A stretch of DNA of 64,000 nt, from contig OY282460.1 of NCBI GenBank assembly GCA_958296295.1, positions 2,728,001 through 2,792,000 of the forward strand, given 5' to 3'. Within the stretch, counting starts at the first letter, position 1, and every line of letters starts with the position of its first letter. This DNA comes from an uncultured Pseudomonadales bacterium. GTDB lineage: Bacteria; Pseudomonadota; Gammaproteobacteria; Pseudomonadales; Azotimanducaceae. Positions 16,980 through 26,446 of the stretch are shown here, piece after piece. The position numbers and the translations under genes were made by a program. The notes beneath the pieces were generated by a model. The model was not told where the DNA came from. It saw only the letters and a program-made list of their open reading frames with translations, and did not search any database.

Positions 16980-18125
16980 CTAGGCCGGCAAACCGAGCCC
17001 TTGGCGGGTTTCCGCGATGGCCGCGTCCACCACCGCGCGCAACGCTTGGGTTTCCGTGTCGCCCTCCAAGCGTCGCAAGCGGTAGAGGTCGATCTGCCGG
17101 TCCGCGCCGGTGCCTTCGCGGACGATCACCGGGGCGCGCCGGATCTCGGCCACGCAATCCAAAACCCGGGCGTCTTCGGAGAGATCTTGAACCAAAGCGG
17201 TGGCGATGTCGTCGATGTCCACCCGGCCGCCGAAGCGGTTGTCCGCCATGAACGCGAGCACGCCGTAGCGAGACGCCAGCCAGCGATTCTCGGCGATGAG
17301 CTCCGTGGGCGGTTCCGGCGGCAACGCGCCGGCGGCGTGATCGCGCGCCAGTTTGCGGATGAGGCAGGCGTACAGCGCGGCCACGCAGAGCGCGTCTTCC
17401 ATGCGCGTGCAGGCGTCGCAGATGCGCAGTTCTATGGTGGGAAACCGCGTGGACGGCCGGATGTCCCACCACAGCTCGCTGCCATCGCCTATGAAGTCGA
17501 GCGCCTGGTAGCTCTTCACGAGTTCGTCGTATTCCGCCCGCGAGCGCAAATGCGGCGGCAGGCTGGTGCGGGGCAGCGCGCCGATGAGGTTCAAACGGTA
17601 AGACTTGAAACCCGTTTCCCGCCCGGCGTTGAACGGCGAAGACGCGGACAGGGCGTGCAGGAACGGCAGATAGCGCCGCACGGCCGTCATCACTCGCAAC
17701 CGCAGCTCGGCGTCGCCGAAACCGGCGTGGACGTGGATGCCGGCCACCATGAACCGGCGCACGCTCTCCTGGAACGTCACCGCGAAACGCCGATAGCGAT
17801 CGTGCGGCGTCGTCGCTTGGGCATGCCAAGCGCCGAAGGGGTGGGTGGACGTCGCCATCGCCCGCAAGCCGTGGGCTTCGGCGGCCTCCACCACCACGCG
17901 GCGCGTTTCCTTGAGCGCTTCGCCGAGTTCCGCCACGGAGCCGCACACCCGCGTGTTGGTTTCGATCTGCGAGCGCAGGAACTCGCGCACCACCTTGTGC
18001 GGGCCGGCGTTTTTCTCGCAGGCCTCGAAGACCGCCACGGGCGGATCCGCCGCCAAGTCGCGCGTTTCGGGGTCGACGAGGAAGAACTCCTCCTCGACGC
18101 CAAGGGTTATCGGCAACTCGCCCAT
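16980..18125 (-). CDS. Carboxylate-amine ligase, glutamate-cysteine ligase family 2 (YbdK/EgtA-like)
   Basis: A 381-residue GCS2-type ligase. The N-terminus [14 protein letters not shown] carries the metal/ATP-binding glutamates. Further motifs are [38 protein letters not shown] and [13 protein letters not shown]. This family joins glutamate to amines or cysteine; YbdK has weak glutamate-cysteine ligase activity and related proteins act in ergothioneine or other thiol pathways. Start 18125 (MGELPITLG) is chosen over an upstream in-frame ATG because homology begins there. It is divergent from tsaD across about 200 bases and may be the promoter-proximal gene for rpe-gph-trpE. Confidence 0.88.
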   Translation of the reverse strand: MGELPITLGVEEEFFLVDPETRDLAADPPVAVFEACEKNAGPHKVVREFLRSQIETNTRVCGSVAELGEALKETRRVVVEAAEAHGLRAMATSTHPFGAWHAQATTPHDRYRRFAVTFQESVRRFMVAGIHVHAGFGDAELRLRVMTAVRRYLPFLHALSASSPFNAGRETGFKSYRLNLIGALPRTSLPPHLRSRAEYDELVKSYQALDFIGDGSELWWDIRPSTRFPTIELRICDACTRMEDALCVAALYACLIRKLARDHAAGALPPEPPTELIAENRWLASRYGVLAFMADNRFGGRVDIDDIATALVQDLSEDARVLDCVAEIRRAPVIVREGTGADRQIDLYRLRRLEGDTETQALRAVVDAAIAETRQGLGLPA

Positions 18126-18321
18126 CTGCGGTTTCCATGCGCGGTTCGCGGCATTTTGCCACGCCAAGGACGCCGGCGCGGCCGCCTACCGCGTACAACG
18201 CGTACAATGCGCGTCGCGACCAAGCCCGTTGCCGAGCGGCGCACCGGCGAAGCGGCATGTCCGCACCAGACGCGCCCCGCGCCGAGTCGGCCGGCCACAC
18301 CGTCTTCACCATGCTCTCACC

Positions 18322-19368
18322 ATGCTAGTGCTCGGCATCGAAACCTCCTGCGACGAGACCGGCGTCGCCCTCTACGACACCGAAGCCGGCCTCGTGGCGG
18401 ACTCCGTCTACAGCCAAGTCGACCTGCACGCGAAGTACGGCGGAGTGGTGCCGGAGCTCGCCTCCCGGGACCATGTGCGCAAAATCATCCCGCTGCTTGG
18501 CGAACTGTTCGACAAGGCCGGGCGCACGCCGCGAGACTTGGACGGCGTGGCCTACACCGCCGGCCCCGGCCTCATCGGCGCGTTGCGGGTCGGCGCCGCG
18601 GTGGGCCGGGCCATCGCCTGGGGCTTGGACGTGCCGGCCATTGGGGTGCATCACATGGAAGCGCACCTGCTCGCGCCGTTGATCGCGCCGGCCGACGATC
18701 AGCGCCCGGCGGTGCCGTTCGCGGCGCTGCTGGTTTCCGGCGGCCACAGCCAACTCGTCGGCGTGGAGGCGATGGGCCGCTACACCCTGCTGGGCGAGAG
18801 CTTGGACGACGCCGCCGGCGAGGCGTTCGACAAGGTGGGCAAGCTGCTGGGGCTCGGTTATCCCGGTGGCCCGGCGGTGGCCGCCGCCGCGACGGGCGGG
18901 GATCCGGCGCGGTTCTCGTTTCCGCGCCCGATGACCGACCGCCCAGGTTTGGATATGAGCTTCTCCGGCTTGAAGACGGCGGTGGCGAACACCGTGCGCG
19001 ACCTCGCGCCGCTCGGCGATCAAGACGTGGCGGATGTCGCCCGCGCGTTCGAGGACGCGGTGGTGGACACGCTGGCGATCAAATGTCGGCGGGCGGCTCG
19101 GCAGACGCGCTGCCGGGATTTCGTGATCGCCGGCGGCGTCGCCGCCAACAAGCGGCTGCGGCGACGGTTGACGGATTCGTTGGCGGGGCTGGACGAACCC
19201 GTGCGAGCGATCTTCGCCGCTCCGGCATTGTGTACCGACAACGGCGCGATGGTCGCCCATGCGGGCGCGCTGCGGCTCGCCGCCGGCGAACGCGCCGGGC
19301 TCGCCATCGAAACCCGTGCCCGCTGGCGCATGACCGCCCTGGCACCGTTGGAGACGGCCGACCGTTGA
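18322..19368 (+). CDS. tsaD: tRNA N6-adenosine threonylcarbamoyltransferase
   Basis: A 348-residue member of the universal Kae1/TsaD family, which transfers the threonylcarbamoyl group to A37 of ANN-decoding tRNAs with TsaB, TsaC and TsaE. Motifs seen: [33 protein letters not shown], the metal-binding [55 protein letters not shown] and CTDNGAMVA. Start 18322 (MLVLGIE) fits the family; the frame is open far upstream but that part is the shadow of the divergent ligase. A TACAAT hexamer at 18203-18208 is a possible -10 for it. Confidence 0.97.
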   Translation: MLVLGIETSCDETGVALYDTEAGLVADSVYSQVDLHAKYGGVVPELASRDHVRKIIPLLGELFDKAGRTPRDLDGVAYTAGPGLIGALRVGAAVGRAIAWGLDVPAIGVHHMEAHLLAPLIAPADDQRPAVPFAALLVSGGHSQLVGVEAMGRYTLLGESLDDAAGEAFDKVGKLLGLGYPGGPAVAAAATGGDPARFSFPRPMTDRPGLDMSFSGLKTAVANTVRDLAPLGDQDVADVARAFEDAVVDTLAIKCRRAARQTRCRDFVIAGGVAANKRLRRRLTDSLAGLDEPVRAIFAAPALCTDNGAMVAHAGALRLAAGERAGLAIETRARWRMTALAPLETADR

Positions 19369-19479
19369 AACACCGCCGGCGGCCAGCTCGATCGGCGCCG
19401 GCAGGTTGCTCGCGGGCAAGAGCACGCGCTACGCGAGCGCGGCTTGGCCGCCGTCGCGCGGCGCTATGATGCCGGCCGC

Positions 19480-20571
19480 ATGAGAATGAGGCGGCTCGGA
19501 ATCGTGGTTGTCGGCGGGGTCGGCATCGTGGCGGCGCTGGCCCTCGCCTACGGCCTGGTGCCGGTGGACGCGCCGCACGACGGCGGCGGCTTGGTCGACA
19601 TGCACGTTCACACCGCCGGCATCGGCGCCGGCGGCACCGGCGCTTTCGTCAACCGGAAGATGAGCGAAAACATCCGGTTCGGCTTCTATCTTCGCGCCTT
19701 CCGCGTCAGCCAGGAGGAGCTCGAAGCCGAAGGAGACGCGCTTGTCATCGCTCGCATCAGCGCGGCCATCGCCGAATCCAAACGCGTCGACAAAGCGGTG
19801 ATTCTCGCCTTGGACGGCGTCGTCGGCACCGGCGGCGAATTGGACCGGGAAGCCACGCAAGCCTATGTGCCGAGCGACTTCGTGGCCGCCGAGACGGCCA
19901 AACACGCCAACCTCTGTTTCGGCGCCAGCGTCAATCCCTACCGCCACGACGCCGTCGAACGTTTGCGGAAGGCGCGGCGGCAAGGCGCGTTGCTCGTGAA
20001 GTGGATTCCCAACATCATGGCCATCAATCCGGCCGACGAGGCGATTCGCCCGTTCTACGAGGAACTGGTGGCGCTAGACCTGCCGTTGCTCAGCCACGCC
20101 GGACAAGAACGCTCGTTCGCCGACGCGGACGACGCGCTCGGCGACCCGCGCCGCCTGGAGTTGCCCCTTTCGTTGGGCGTCACCGTGATCGCCGCGCACA
20201 TCGCCACCACCGGAACGAACGAGGGCGAGGACAACTTCGAGCGCATCCTGCCGATGTTCGAGCGTTTTCCGAATCTCTATTCCGACATCTCAAGCCTCAC
20301 GGCCATCAACAAGCTCGGTTTTCTCAACCGCGCGTTGACGGTGCCCGGTTTGCCGGAGCGACTGCTCTACGGCACGGACTGGCCGTTGCAGTTCTTTCCG
20401 TTGGTCTCGCCTTTCTACCAAACGCCGAGTATCGGGATGCGGGCCGCGAAGTCCGTAGCCGGGATTGAGAACACCTGGGACCGCGACGTCGCCTTGAAGC
20501 AGGCGATGGGCGTGCCTCGTCACGTGTTCGCCCGCACCGCCCAATTGCTGGCTATGGAACGCTGCTCCTAG
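19480..20571 (+). CDS. Membrane-anchored amidohydrolase-family metal-dependent hydrolase
   Basis: A 363-residue protein with an N-terminal hydrophobic anchor or signal (LGIVVVGGVGIVAALALAYG) and a TIM-barrel amidohydrolase_2 fold. Likely metal ligands are in DMHVHTAG, LLSHAGQE and IAAHIATTG. The C-terminal LLYGTDWPL motif is typical of decarboxylating or hydrolytic amidohydrolase_2 enzymes. Substrate unknown. The start ATG 19480 places the charged residues MRMRRLG directly before the hydrophobic segment, as in a signal anchor. The gene is convergent with the BCCT transporter, whose stop lies 17 bases away. Confidence 0.82.
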   Translation: MRMRRLGIVVVGGVGIVAALALAYGLVPVDAPHDGGGLVDMHVHTAGIGAGGTGAFVNRKMSENIRFGFYLRAFRVSQEELEAEGDALVIARISAAIAESKRVDKAVILALDGVVGTGGELDREATQAYVPSDFVAAETAKHANLCFGASVNPYRHDAVERLRKARRQGALLVKWIPNIMAINPADEAIRPFYEELVALDLPLLSHAGQERSFADADDALGDPRRLELPLSLGVTVIAAHIATTGTNEGEDNFERILPMFERFPNLYSDISSLTAINKLGFLNRALTVPGLPERLLYGTDWPLQFFPLVSPFYQTPSIGMRAAKSVAGIENTWDRDVALKQAMGVPRHVFARTAQLLAMERCS

Positions 20572-20587
20572 AGCAGCGCGGGCGTTG

Positions 20588-22180
20588 TCAGTCGTCCGGC
20601 GGCGGTGTGGGCGCGGCCGAGGAGTCTTCCGCCAGCGACTTGACGATGCCGAACGTCATCAGCAGCAACACCACGCTCAAGGGCAGCGCCGCGGCGATGG
20701 ACGCGGCGCGCAGGGCGTCGAGCCCCCCCGCGAGCAGCAGAACCGCCGCCACCAAGCCTTCGGTGGTGCCCCAAACGACGCGAAAGCGGCGCGGCGGATG
20801 GTCGTCGCCCATGCTGAGCATCGTGGCGATCACCAAGGTGCCGGAATCCGAAGAGGTGATGAACCAGGTGGCGAGCAGGAAGGTGGCGAGCGCGCACACC
20901 GCCCAGGACAGCCAGGCAAAGTCCGTCATTCTCTCGATGGTGCCGTACAGCGCCGCCTCCAGGCGATCGGCGCGCACGAGCTCCAACACGCCGGCCGTGC
21001 CCACGCCATCGGGCGCGTGCAATTCCATGTGCAGCGCGTTGCCGCCGAACATGCAGATCCAAAACACGCCGAGCGCCGTCGGCACGAACATCACGCCCAG
21101 AGTGAACTCGCGGATCGTGCGCCCGCGCGAGATGCGGGCGATGAACATTCCGACAAACGGCGCCCAAGAGAACCACCAGCCCCAATAGAAGATGGTCCAA
21201 TCGCCCTGCCATTGCACATCGCCCACCTCGCCGGCGGTCCAGAACCCCATCGGCACGAAGTTCCACAGGTATTCGCCCAGCGTGGTGACAAGAAAACCCA
21301 TGAGCCACTCGGTTGGCCCGAAGCACAGGAAGAACGCGAGCAGCACGATGCTGAAATAGATGTTCCACTCGGAAATGATGCGAATGCCGCGCCCCACGCC
21401 AGACACCGCGGACACCGTGGCCACCGCGGAAATCACCGCGATCAACACGATTTGCGTGACGACGCCGGGGTCCACCCCAATCAACACGTTGAGGCCGGCC
21501 GCCATTTGCTTCACGCCAAGACCCAAAGAGGTCGCCACGCCGAACACCGCGCCGAACAGGGCCAACAGATCCACGCCGTGGCCGATGGGGCCGTAGATGC
21601 GGTCTCCGATCACCGGATACAAAGCCGAGCGCAACGTCAGTGGCAGCTTTTTTCGGAAACCGAAATACGCGAGGCACAGCCCCGCGATGACGTACGTCGC
21701 CCACGCGTGCAGCCCCCAATGGAAGTAGGTGACGCGCAGCGCATGCACCGCCCGACGCTCGTCGGCCGCCTGCGCGCCCAGGTGATCCGCGTGCGGATTG
21801 TTGTCGAAGTAGGTAAGCGGCTCGGCGATGGAGAAAAACAGGATGCCGATGCCGACCCCGGCCGAAAACAGCATGGAGAGCCAAGAGAACGTGCTGAACT
21901 CGGGGCGCGAGTCGTCGTCGCCGAGCCGAACGTTGCCGTGGCGGCAGAACATCAGGTAGAAGCAAGCGAACAGCATGCAGCACACGAGCAGGATGTAGTA
22001 CCAGCTCAACGTGGCCTCTATCCAGCGCCGAACGCCTTGGAAAAACGGCCCGGCGGCGTCCACGAAGATCACCGTGAACACCACGAAAGCCGCGACCATG
22101 CCTTTCGACGCGAGCGCCATGCCGGGATGCAGCCCGGCCCACAACCCGGTCTTCGCTACCGTGAGGCGTTTTCTGGACAT
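20588..22180 (-). CDS. BCCT family transporter (betaine/carnitine/choline type)
   Basis: A 530-residue, about 12-helix secondary transporter. The family signature around helix 8 is present (TIFYWGWWFSWAPFVGMFIARISRGRT contains the WxWWxxWAPFVGxFIARISRGRT consensus). GVGIGILFFSIAEP and ITSSDSGTLV are also typical. Members import quaternary ammonium compounds such as glycine betaine, choline or carnitine by Na+ or H+ coupling. The start ATG 22180 gives MSRKRLTV with helix 1 soon after. It follows the FAH-family gene by 32 bases on the same strand, which may indicate coexpression. The exact substrate cannot be read from sequence. Confidence 0.93.
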   Translation of the reverse strand: MSRKRLTVAKTGLWAGLHPGMALASKGMVAAFVVFTVIFVDAAGPFFQGVRRWIEATLSWYYILLVCCMLFACFYLMFCRHGNVRLGDDDSRPEFSTFSWLSMLFSAGVGIGILFFSIAEPLTYFDNNPHADHLGAQAADERRAVHALRVTYFHWGLHAWATYVIAGLCLAYFGFRKKLPLTLRSALYPVIGDRIYGPIGHGVDLLALFGAVFGVATSLGLGVKQMAAGLNVLIGVDPGVVTQIVLIAVISAVATVSAVSGVGRGIRIISEWNIYFSIVLLAFFLCFGPTEWLMGFLVTTLGEYLWNFVPMGFWTAGEVGDVQWQGDWTIFYWGWWFSWAPFVGMFIARISRGRTIREFTLGVMFVPTALGVFWICMFGGNALHMELHAPDGVGTAGVLELVRADRLEAALYGTIERMTDFAWLSWAVCALATFLLATWFITSSDSGTLVIATMLSMGDDHPPRRFRVVWGTTEGLVAAVLLLAGGLDALRAASIAAALPLSVVLLLMTFGIVKSLAEDSSAAPTPPPDD

Positions 22181-22212
22181 GTTGGCATTTACCCCGTTAG
22201 GCCAGCCACAAG

Positions 22213-23088
22213 TCAGCCGATCACCGTGCCGGCGTCTTCTTCCACCACGGTGTGCTCGATGTAGCCGATGTTCTCTATCTCCACACGCACCTCGTCCCCC
22301 ACGGCGAGCCAGCGCGGCGGTTTCATGGCGGCGGCCACGCCGGAGGACGTGCCGGTGAAGATCACGTCGCCCGGATCCAACGTGAAGGACTGCGTGAGGT
22401 GGGCGATCTGCTCGAAGCAGTCGAAGATGAGATGGCGCGTGTTGGAGTTTTGCCGCGTCTCGTCGTTCACCTCGGTGCGAATGCCGAGGTTGTGCGGATC
22501 CCCCACGTCGTCGGCGGTGACGATCCACGGCCCGAACGGCGCGTGGGTGTCAAACGATTTGCCGATCTGCATCGTGCGCGACGCCGCCTGCCAGTCCCGC
22601 ACGCTCACGTCGTTGCCGCAGCAATAGCCGGCGATCACCTCGTGGGCGCGGTTGGCGGGCACGTGCTTGGCGCGCTTGCCGATCACGAAGGCGAGTTCGC
22701 CTTCGTAGTCCAGCATGTCCGACACCTTGGGTTTGTTGATGGTGCCGTAAGGTCGATTGGCGGCGTTCCGCTGCTTGTTGAACCACATTTGCACCTTTGG
22801 CGCCTCGGCGCCTGTCTCCGCCACGTGATCGGCGTAGTTGAGGCCGATGGCGAGGATCTTGCCCGGCAGCGGCACCGGCGCTTCCAACGTCACGTCGGCC
22901 ACGGGAAAGGCCACATCCGGCCGGGTTTGCGCGGTGCGCGCCGCGGCCATCGCCGGTTCCCCCGCGGCCAAGAAGCTCGTCATGTCCTGGGGCAGGCCCG
23001 GCGAGACCGCCGGCAAGTCGATGACCAGTTCGCCAACCACCGCGCCGATGCGCGTGCGCTGGCCGTGCGTGAACGTACACAGTTTCAT
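22213..23088 (-). CDS. Fumarylacetoacetate hydrolase family protein
   Basis: A 291-residue FAH-superfamily enzyme cleaving C-C bonds in or decarboxylating beta-diketo acids from aromatic breakdown. Conserved parts are KILAIGLNYADHVAETG, WFNKQRNAANRPYG, the metal-binding DYEGELAFVIGK, GYCCGNDVSVRDWQ, KSFDTHAPFGPWIV and GDVIFTGTSSGVAAAM. Start ATG 23088 has a GGGGGGAATG-type purine-rich site upstream. Members include 5-oxopent-3-ene-1,2,5-tricarboxylate decarboxylase and fumarylpyruvate hydrolase; which applies is not clear. Neighbours are the BCCT transporter downstream and an alpha/beta hydrolase upstream. Confidence 0.93.
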   Translation of the reverse strand: MKLCTFTHGQRTRIGAVVGELVIDLPAVSPGLPQDMTSFLAAGEPAMAAARTAQTRPDVAFPVADVTLEAPVPLPGKILAIGLNYADHVAETGAEAPKVQMWFNKQRNAANRPYGTINKPKVSDMLDYEGELAFVIGKRAKHVPANRAHEVIAGYCCGNDVSVRDWQAASRTMQIGKSFDTHAPFGPWIVTADDVGDPHNLGIRTEVNDETRQNSNTRHLIFDCFEQIAHLTQSFTLDPGDVIFTGTSSGVAAAMKPPRWLAVGDEVRVEIENIGYIEHTVVEEDAGTVIG

Positions 23089-23156
23089 TCCATTCCCCCC
23101 TGTTTCCGTGGCCGTGCGCCCGTGAACCCGCCCCGTCAAGCCCGCGCGCGGCGCGT

Positions 23157-23816
23157 TTATCGCACTCCGGGTTTCTCCAGCCAAGCCCCAAGGTGTCCGG
23201 CCATCTCGTCGAAGACGTCGTCCGTGCGCGAGCGGGTGCGCTTGAGCACCCGGTAGCCGTGATCGGCCGTCTCCAGCCGATGCAGCGTGCCGCCGACGCG
23301 GCGGACCACGTCCTCCAGCAACGGCGAAGTCGCCATGCCGTCGCGCGAACCGGAGAGGAACAACATCGACGCGGCGATGCGATCCAAGTGATCGGCGCGT
23401 TTGCTCGCCGGCTTGCCCGGCATGTGCAGCGGAAAGGAGCAGAACACCAGACCAGCGACATCCAAGCCGTGCTCGACAACCGCGTGGGACGCCATGCGCC
23501 CGCCGAAACTGTGGCCGCCGAGCAGATGCGGGCCCTCGCTTTCTTGGCCGGCGCGCTCCAGAGCGGCGGCCACCGTCGCGGTGGAAACCGCCTGCGCGTC
23601 CACCCGCGAACGCCCCGCTTCGGCGTAGGGGAAGTTGTACCGCAGGGTGGCGACGCCCACCGCCGCGAACGCCGCCGCGATAGCTTCCAAGCTGCGATGC
23701 CGCATTCCGGCGCCGGCGCCGTGGCCGAACACGAGGGTGGCGCGGTGCGCCGCGTCCGCGGGGCGCAATAGTGCGCCGACGTCGCGGTCGCCGACCTCGA
23801 TGCGCAGTTCGCGCAT
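23157..23816 (-). CDS. Alpha/beta hydrolase, KANL3/Tex30-like family
   Basis: A 219-residue alpha/beta hydrolase of the short KANL3/Tex30 or dienelactone-hydrolase-like type. The oxyanion strand is TLVFGHGAGAGMRH, the nucleophile elbow is LLGGHSFGGRMAS, and later motifs LVFCSFPLH, LFLSGSRDGMA and the catalytic His region ADHGYRV follow in order. Start ATG 23816 (MRELRIEV) is preferred to an upstream ATG at 23840, which would add only eight residues. The substrate is unknown. It is followed after 69 bases by the FAH-family gene on the same strand. Confidence 0.85.
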   Translation of the reverse strand: MRELRIEVGDRDVGALLRPADAAHRATLVFGHGAGAGMRHRSLEAIAAAFAAVGVATLRYNFPYAEAGRSRVDAQAVSTATVAAALERAGQESEGPHLLGGHSFGGRMASHAVVEHGLDVAGLVFCSFPLHMPGKPASKRADHLDRIAASMLFLSGSRDGMATSPLLEDVVRRVGGTLHRLETADHGYRVLKRTRSRTDDVFDEMAGHLGAWLEKPGVR

Positions 23817-23978
23817 CAGCCAGGCACCGCTTCGCAACAAGACGTGGCGCCGTGCTCGCCGCGCCGGAAGAGCTGGCGGCGCCGGGTGGCCGGGCGACGG
23901 AGCGACATCCTCACGTTGCGTTGCGCTGGGGATGTCGAGGCGTCATGCCAATGCCTTAAGCGGTCGCGAAGCCGAACA

Positions 23979-24629
23979 TCAGCTAGGCAATTCCGTGACG
24001 GACGCGATGACGCGGCCCACCAAACCGTATTCGATGGATTCCTCCACGCTCATCCAGTAGTCGCGGTCGGTGTCCTTGGCCACCCGCTCCAACGGCTGGC
24101 CGGTTTGTTCGGCGATGATCCGGTTGATGCGCTCACGGGTCTTGACGATTTCGCGCGCGTGTATCTCGATGTCCGAGGCGTCGCCGCCAAAACCGCCAGC
24201 CGGTTGGTGAATGAGGAAGCGCGTGTTCGGCAAAGCGAAGCGCGAGTCCCGATCCGCGGCGAGGTAGATGTGCGTGGCGATGCTGCCCACCCAACCGGTG
24301 CCCACGGTGCGCACCACCGGCTTCACGAACCGGATCAAATCGAAGATGGTGTCGCCGGACTCCACATGGCCGCCGGGAGAGCCGATGAAGAGCGTGATGG
24401 GGTCGTCGCTTTCGAACGACAGCGCCAAGAGCTTCTCCGCGGTGCGCTGGGCCACTGTCTTGTCTATCTCGCCGAAGATCGTCAGCGTGCGGTTCTTGAG
24501 CAGCGTGTTTTCGAGGAACGCGAACTGCTTGGCCGCCTCCGCCGCCTCCTTGGCGCCGTCGGGAACGTCGGACGGCGTGTCCGCCCCTATTTCTCGCCGG
24601 CCGAGAGCGCCGCGCAAGCAATGACCCAT
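23979..24629 (-). CDS. ClpP-like serine protease (ClpP paralogue)
   Basis: A 216-residue ClpP-fold peptidase with an intact triad: Ser116 in GSIATHIYLAAD, His141 in FLIHQPAGGFGG and Asp188 in DTDRDYWMS. The N-terminal 35 residues differ from classical ClpP and the handle helix is present. It lies alone, without tig or clpX, so it is more likely the secondary ClpP-like paralogue found in many gammaproteobacteria than the housekeeping ClpP. The oligomeric state and any Clp ATPase partner are unknown. It is divergent from larE across 179 bases. Confidence 0.88.
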   Translation of the reverse strand: MGHCLRGALGRREIGADTPSDVPDGAKEAAEAAKQFAFLENTLLKNRTLTIFGEIDKTVAQRTAEKLLALSFESDDPITLFIGSPGGHVESGDTIFDLIRFVKPVVRTVGTGWVGSIATHIYLAADRDSRFALPNTRFLIHQPAGGFGGDASDIEIHAREIVKTRERINRIIAEQTGQPLERVAKDTDRDYWMSVEESIEYGLVGRVIASVTELPS

Positions 24630-24732
24630 GCGGTCCTCATGCGTTGGGAAAGCGCCATCTTACCCGATCACACGCGGCCCAACCCGGCCCAATCCCACGC
24701 TCCACGCTTCGCAACACGCTTCACCAACCCAC

Positions 24733-24762
24733 TTGCGCCGGCATCATCGCCCCGACTAATAT
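24733..24762 (+). promoter_or_regulatory. Candidate promoter for larE
   Basis: TTGCGC at 24733-24738 and TAATAT at 24757-24762 are separated by 18 bases in the clpP-larE divergent gap. The larE start is at 24809, with GGGAGGGG at 24783-24790 as a possible distant ribosome binding site. Confidence 0.4.
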
Positions 24763-24808
24763 CGTGTTGTTGCCAACTGCTTGGGAGGGGCTGGTCAACG
24801 CACCCACC

Positions 24809-25642
24809 ATGGACGCCGAGCTGCGCACCAAATACGACGCGCTCCAGAGTCGTGTGGCCGGTCTTGGCCGCGTCATCGTGGCGTTTTCCGGGGGCGTGGA
24901 CAGTTCCCTCGTCGCCTATGTGGCCGCGAAAACGCTGGGCGAAAACGCGCTGGCCGTCACGTCGGGCTCGCCCAGCCTCAAGCGCAGCGACCTCGCGCTG
25001 TCCGGGGAGCTGGCGCGGAAGTGGGGCATGCGCCACCGGGTGATCGTCACCGACGAAGTGGCGAAGGCGGCGTACCGCGCCAATCCGGTGAACCGTTGCT
25101 TCCACTGCAAGACCACGCTCTACGAGGCGCTGGCGGGCATCGCCGCCGAGGAAGGATTCACGCATGTCGCCAACGGCACGAACACGGACGACTTGGGGGA
25201 TCACCGCCCCGGCCTTCGGGCCGCCGCGGATTGCCATGTGGTGTCGCCGCTGGTGGATGCCGGTTTCGCCAAGAAGGACGTCCGCGCGCTGGCCGCCCAC
25301 TTGGGGCTTCAGAACGCGGCCAAGCCCCAAGCCGCGTGCCTTTCCAGCCGGTTTCCCTACGGGTCTCACATCACGGAAGAGCGCTTGGCGCAAGTGGAAG
25401 CGGCGGAAGACGCCTTGGCCGGCCTCGGCTTCTCGCAGTTCCGCGTGCGCCATCACGAGGCCGTGGCGCGCATCGAGCTGGTGGCCGAAGAGATCGTCCG
25501 CGCCGTCGAGCAGCGGGAAGAGGTGGAACGGCGAATTCGGGCGACGGGCTTTCGCTACGTGGCGCTGGATCTCGGCGGCTTCCGCTCCGGTTCACTCAAC
25601 GAGGGCCTTATCGATGTGGTGCAAGTTTCCGATGGCGTGTAG
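24809..25642 (+). CDS. larE: ATP-dependent sacrificial sulfur transferase LarE
   Basis: A 277-residue PP-loop enzyme. The ATP pyrophosphatase motif SGGVDSS is at residues 27-33 and the family motif KPQAACLSSRFPYG is at 172-185. Cys177 matches the sulfur-donating cysteine (Cys176) of Lactiplantibacillus plantarum LarE, which is converted to dehydroalanine while building the nickel-pincer cofactor of lactate racemase. There is also a C97-x-x-C100 pair in CFHCK, as in LarE forms that may carry a cluster. Start ATG 24809 begins the conserved region. larA, larB and larC are absent from the window, so its client here is unknown. It overlaps the next gene by 11 bases. Confidence 0.92.
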   Translation: MDAELRTKYDALQSRVAGLGRVIVAFSGGVDSSLVAYVAAKTLGENALAVTSGSPSLKRSDLALSGELARKWGMRHRVIVTDEVAKAAYRANPVNRCFHCKTTLYEALAGIAAEEGFTHVANGTNTDDLGDHRPGLRAAADCHVVSPLVDAGFAKKDVRALAAHLGLQNAAKPQAACLSSRFPYGSHITEERLAQVEAAEDALAGLGFSQFRVRHHEAVARIELVAEEIVRAVEQREEVERRIRATGFRYVALDLGGFRSGSLNEGLIDVVQVSDGV

Positions 25643-26408
25643 TTGTGGCCGTGTAGTTGTGCGTAGCTGGGGCGTCCGAGGCGCGGCGGCCGGCGCGGCC
25701 TTCTTGTTCGCCCTTGTTTTCGCAACGCCCGCTTTGGCCGGCGACGAGGCTGATCCAACCGGCACGGCGCCACCGGCGGCGGCGGAGGCCCAAGCCGCCG
25801 CGCCGGCCGACGACGTTCCCGTGGTCACGGTTGTCGGCGAACGGCGGGATCTCACGGAGGCGGACCGGCGCCTCATCTATCGGGATTTGGCCAAGGGCCT
25901 TTCGCTCTACGCGGACAAGAACTTCAAGGAGGCGTTCCCCTATTTGCTGAACACCGCCGAACGCGGGTTCAAGCACTCGCAAGCCCGCGTGGGGCATATC
26001 TACGCCTACGGGCTTGGCGACGTCGAACGGGACACGCCGCAAGCCGTCGGCTGGTTGGGCGTGGCGTCTTCCGGCACCAGTTCGCACACCATCAAGAACT
26101 ACTTCAACACCATCTGGCAGCGCATCCCGGAGCAGTACGTGCCGTACTTCGAAGAGGTCGTTGACGAATACAAGACGAAGTACGGCGAAAGGGCGACTGG
26201 CGTGGTGTGCGAAATGCACCGCCCGGCGCGCAGCCACATAAGACGCTTGGGGTGTGTTTTCCAGAAGGACATCGACGAACAGACGGAAGGCGCGCTGGGC
26301 GATTTCTTCACCGCGCAGCAGCAACGGCGCCTCCACTTGGAAGCCGAAGAACAGCTGCGCATCGCCGAACAGCAGCTCGGGGACACCATCGGAGAGCCGC
26401 CGGAGTGA
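25632..26408 (+). CDS. Secreted SEL1/TPR-like repeat protein
   Basis: A 258-residue exported protein. The signal peptide is clear: AAAGAAFLFALVFATPALAG with a likely cleavage after ALA. A disordered Ala/Pro stretch follows, then SEL1-like helical repeats (YLLNTAERGFKHSQARVGHI, GDVERDTPQAVGWLGVASSG). A charged C-terminal coiled-coil segment (QQQRRLHLEAEEQLRIAEQQ) ends the protein. Two cysteines (VVCEMHRP and RRLGCVF) could form a disulfide. The start ATG 25632 overlaps the end of larE, implying translational coupling. Such proteins usually scaffold envelope complexes; no specific role can be assigned. Confidence 0.8.
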   Translation: MACSCGRVVVRSWGVRGAAAGAAFLFALVFATPALAGDEADPTGTAPPAAAEAQAAAPADDVPVVTVVGERRDLTEADRRLIYRDLAKGLSLYADKNFKEAFPYLLNTAERGFKHSQARVGHIYAYGLGDVERDTPQAVGWLGVASSGTSSHTIKNYFNTIWQRIPEQYVPYFEEVVDEYKTKYGERATGVVCEMHRPARSHIRRLGCVFQKDIDEQTEGALGDFFTAQQQRRLHLEAEEQLRIAEQQLGDTIGEPPE

Positions 26409-26446
26409 CCGGCTGCGGCCACCCGGCCGCAGCCGCCAACCGGGAT

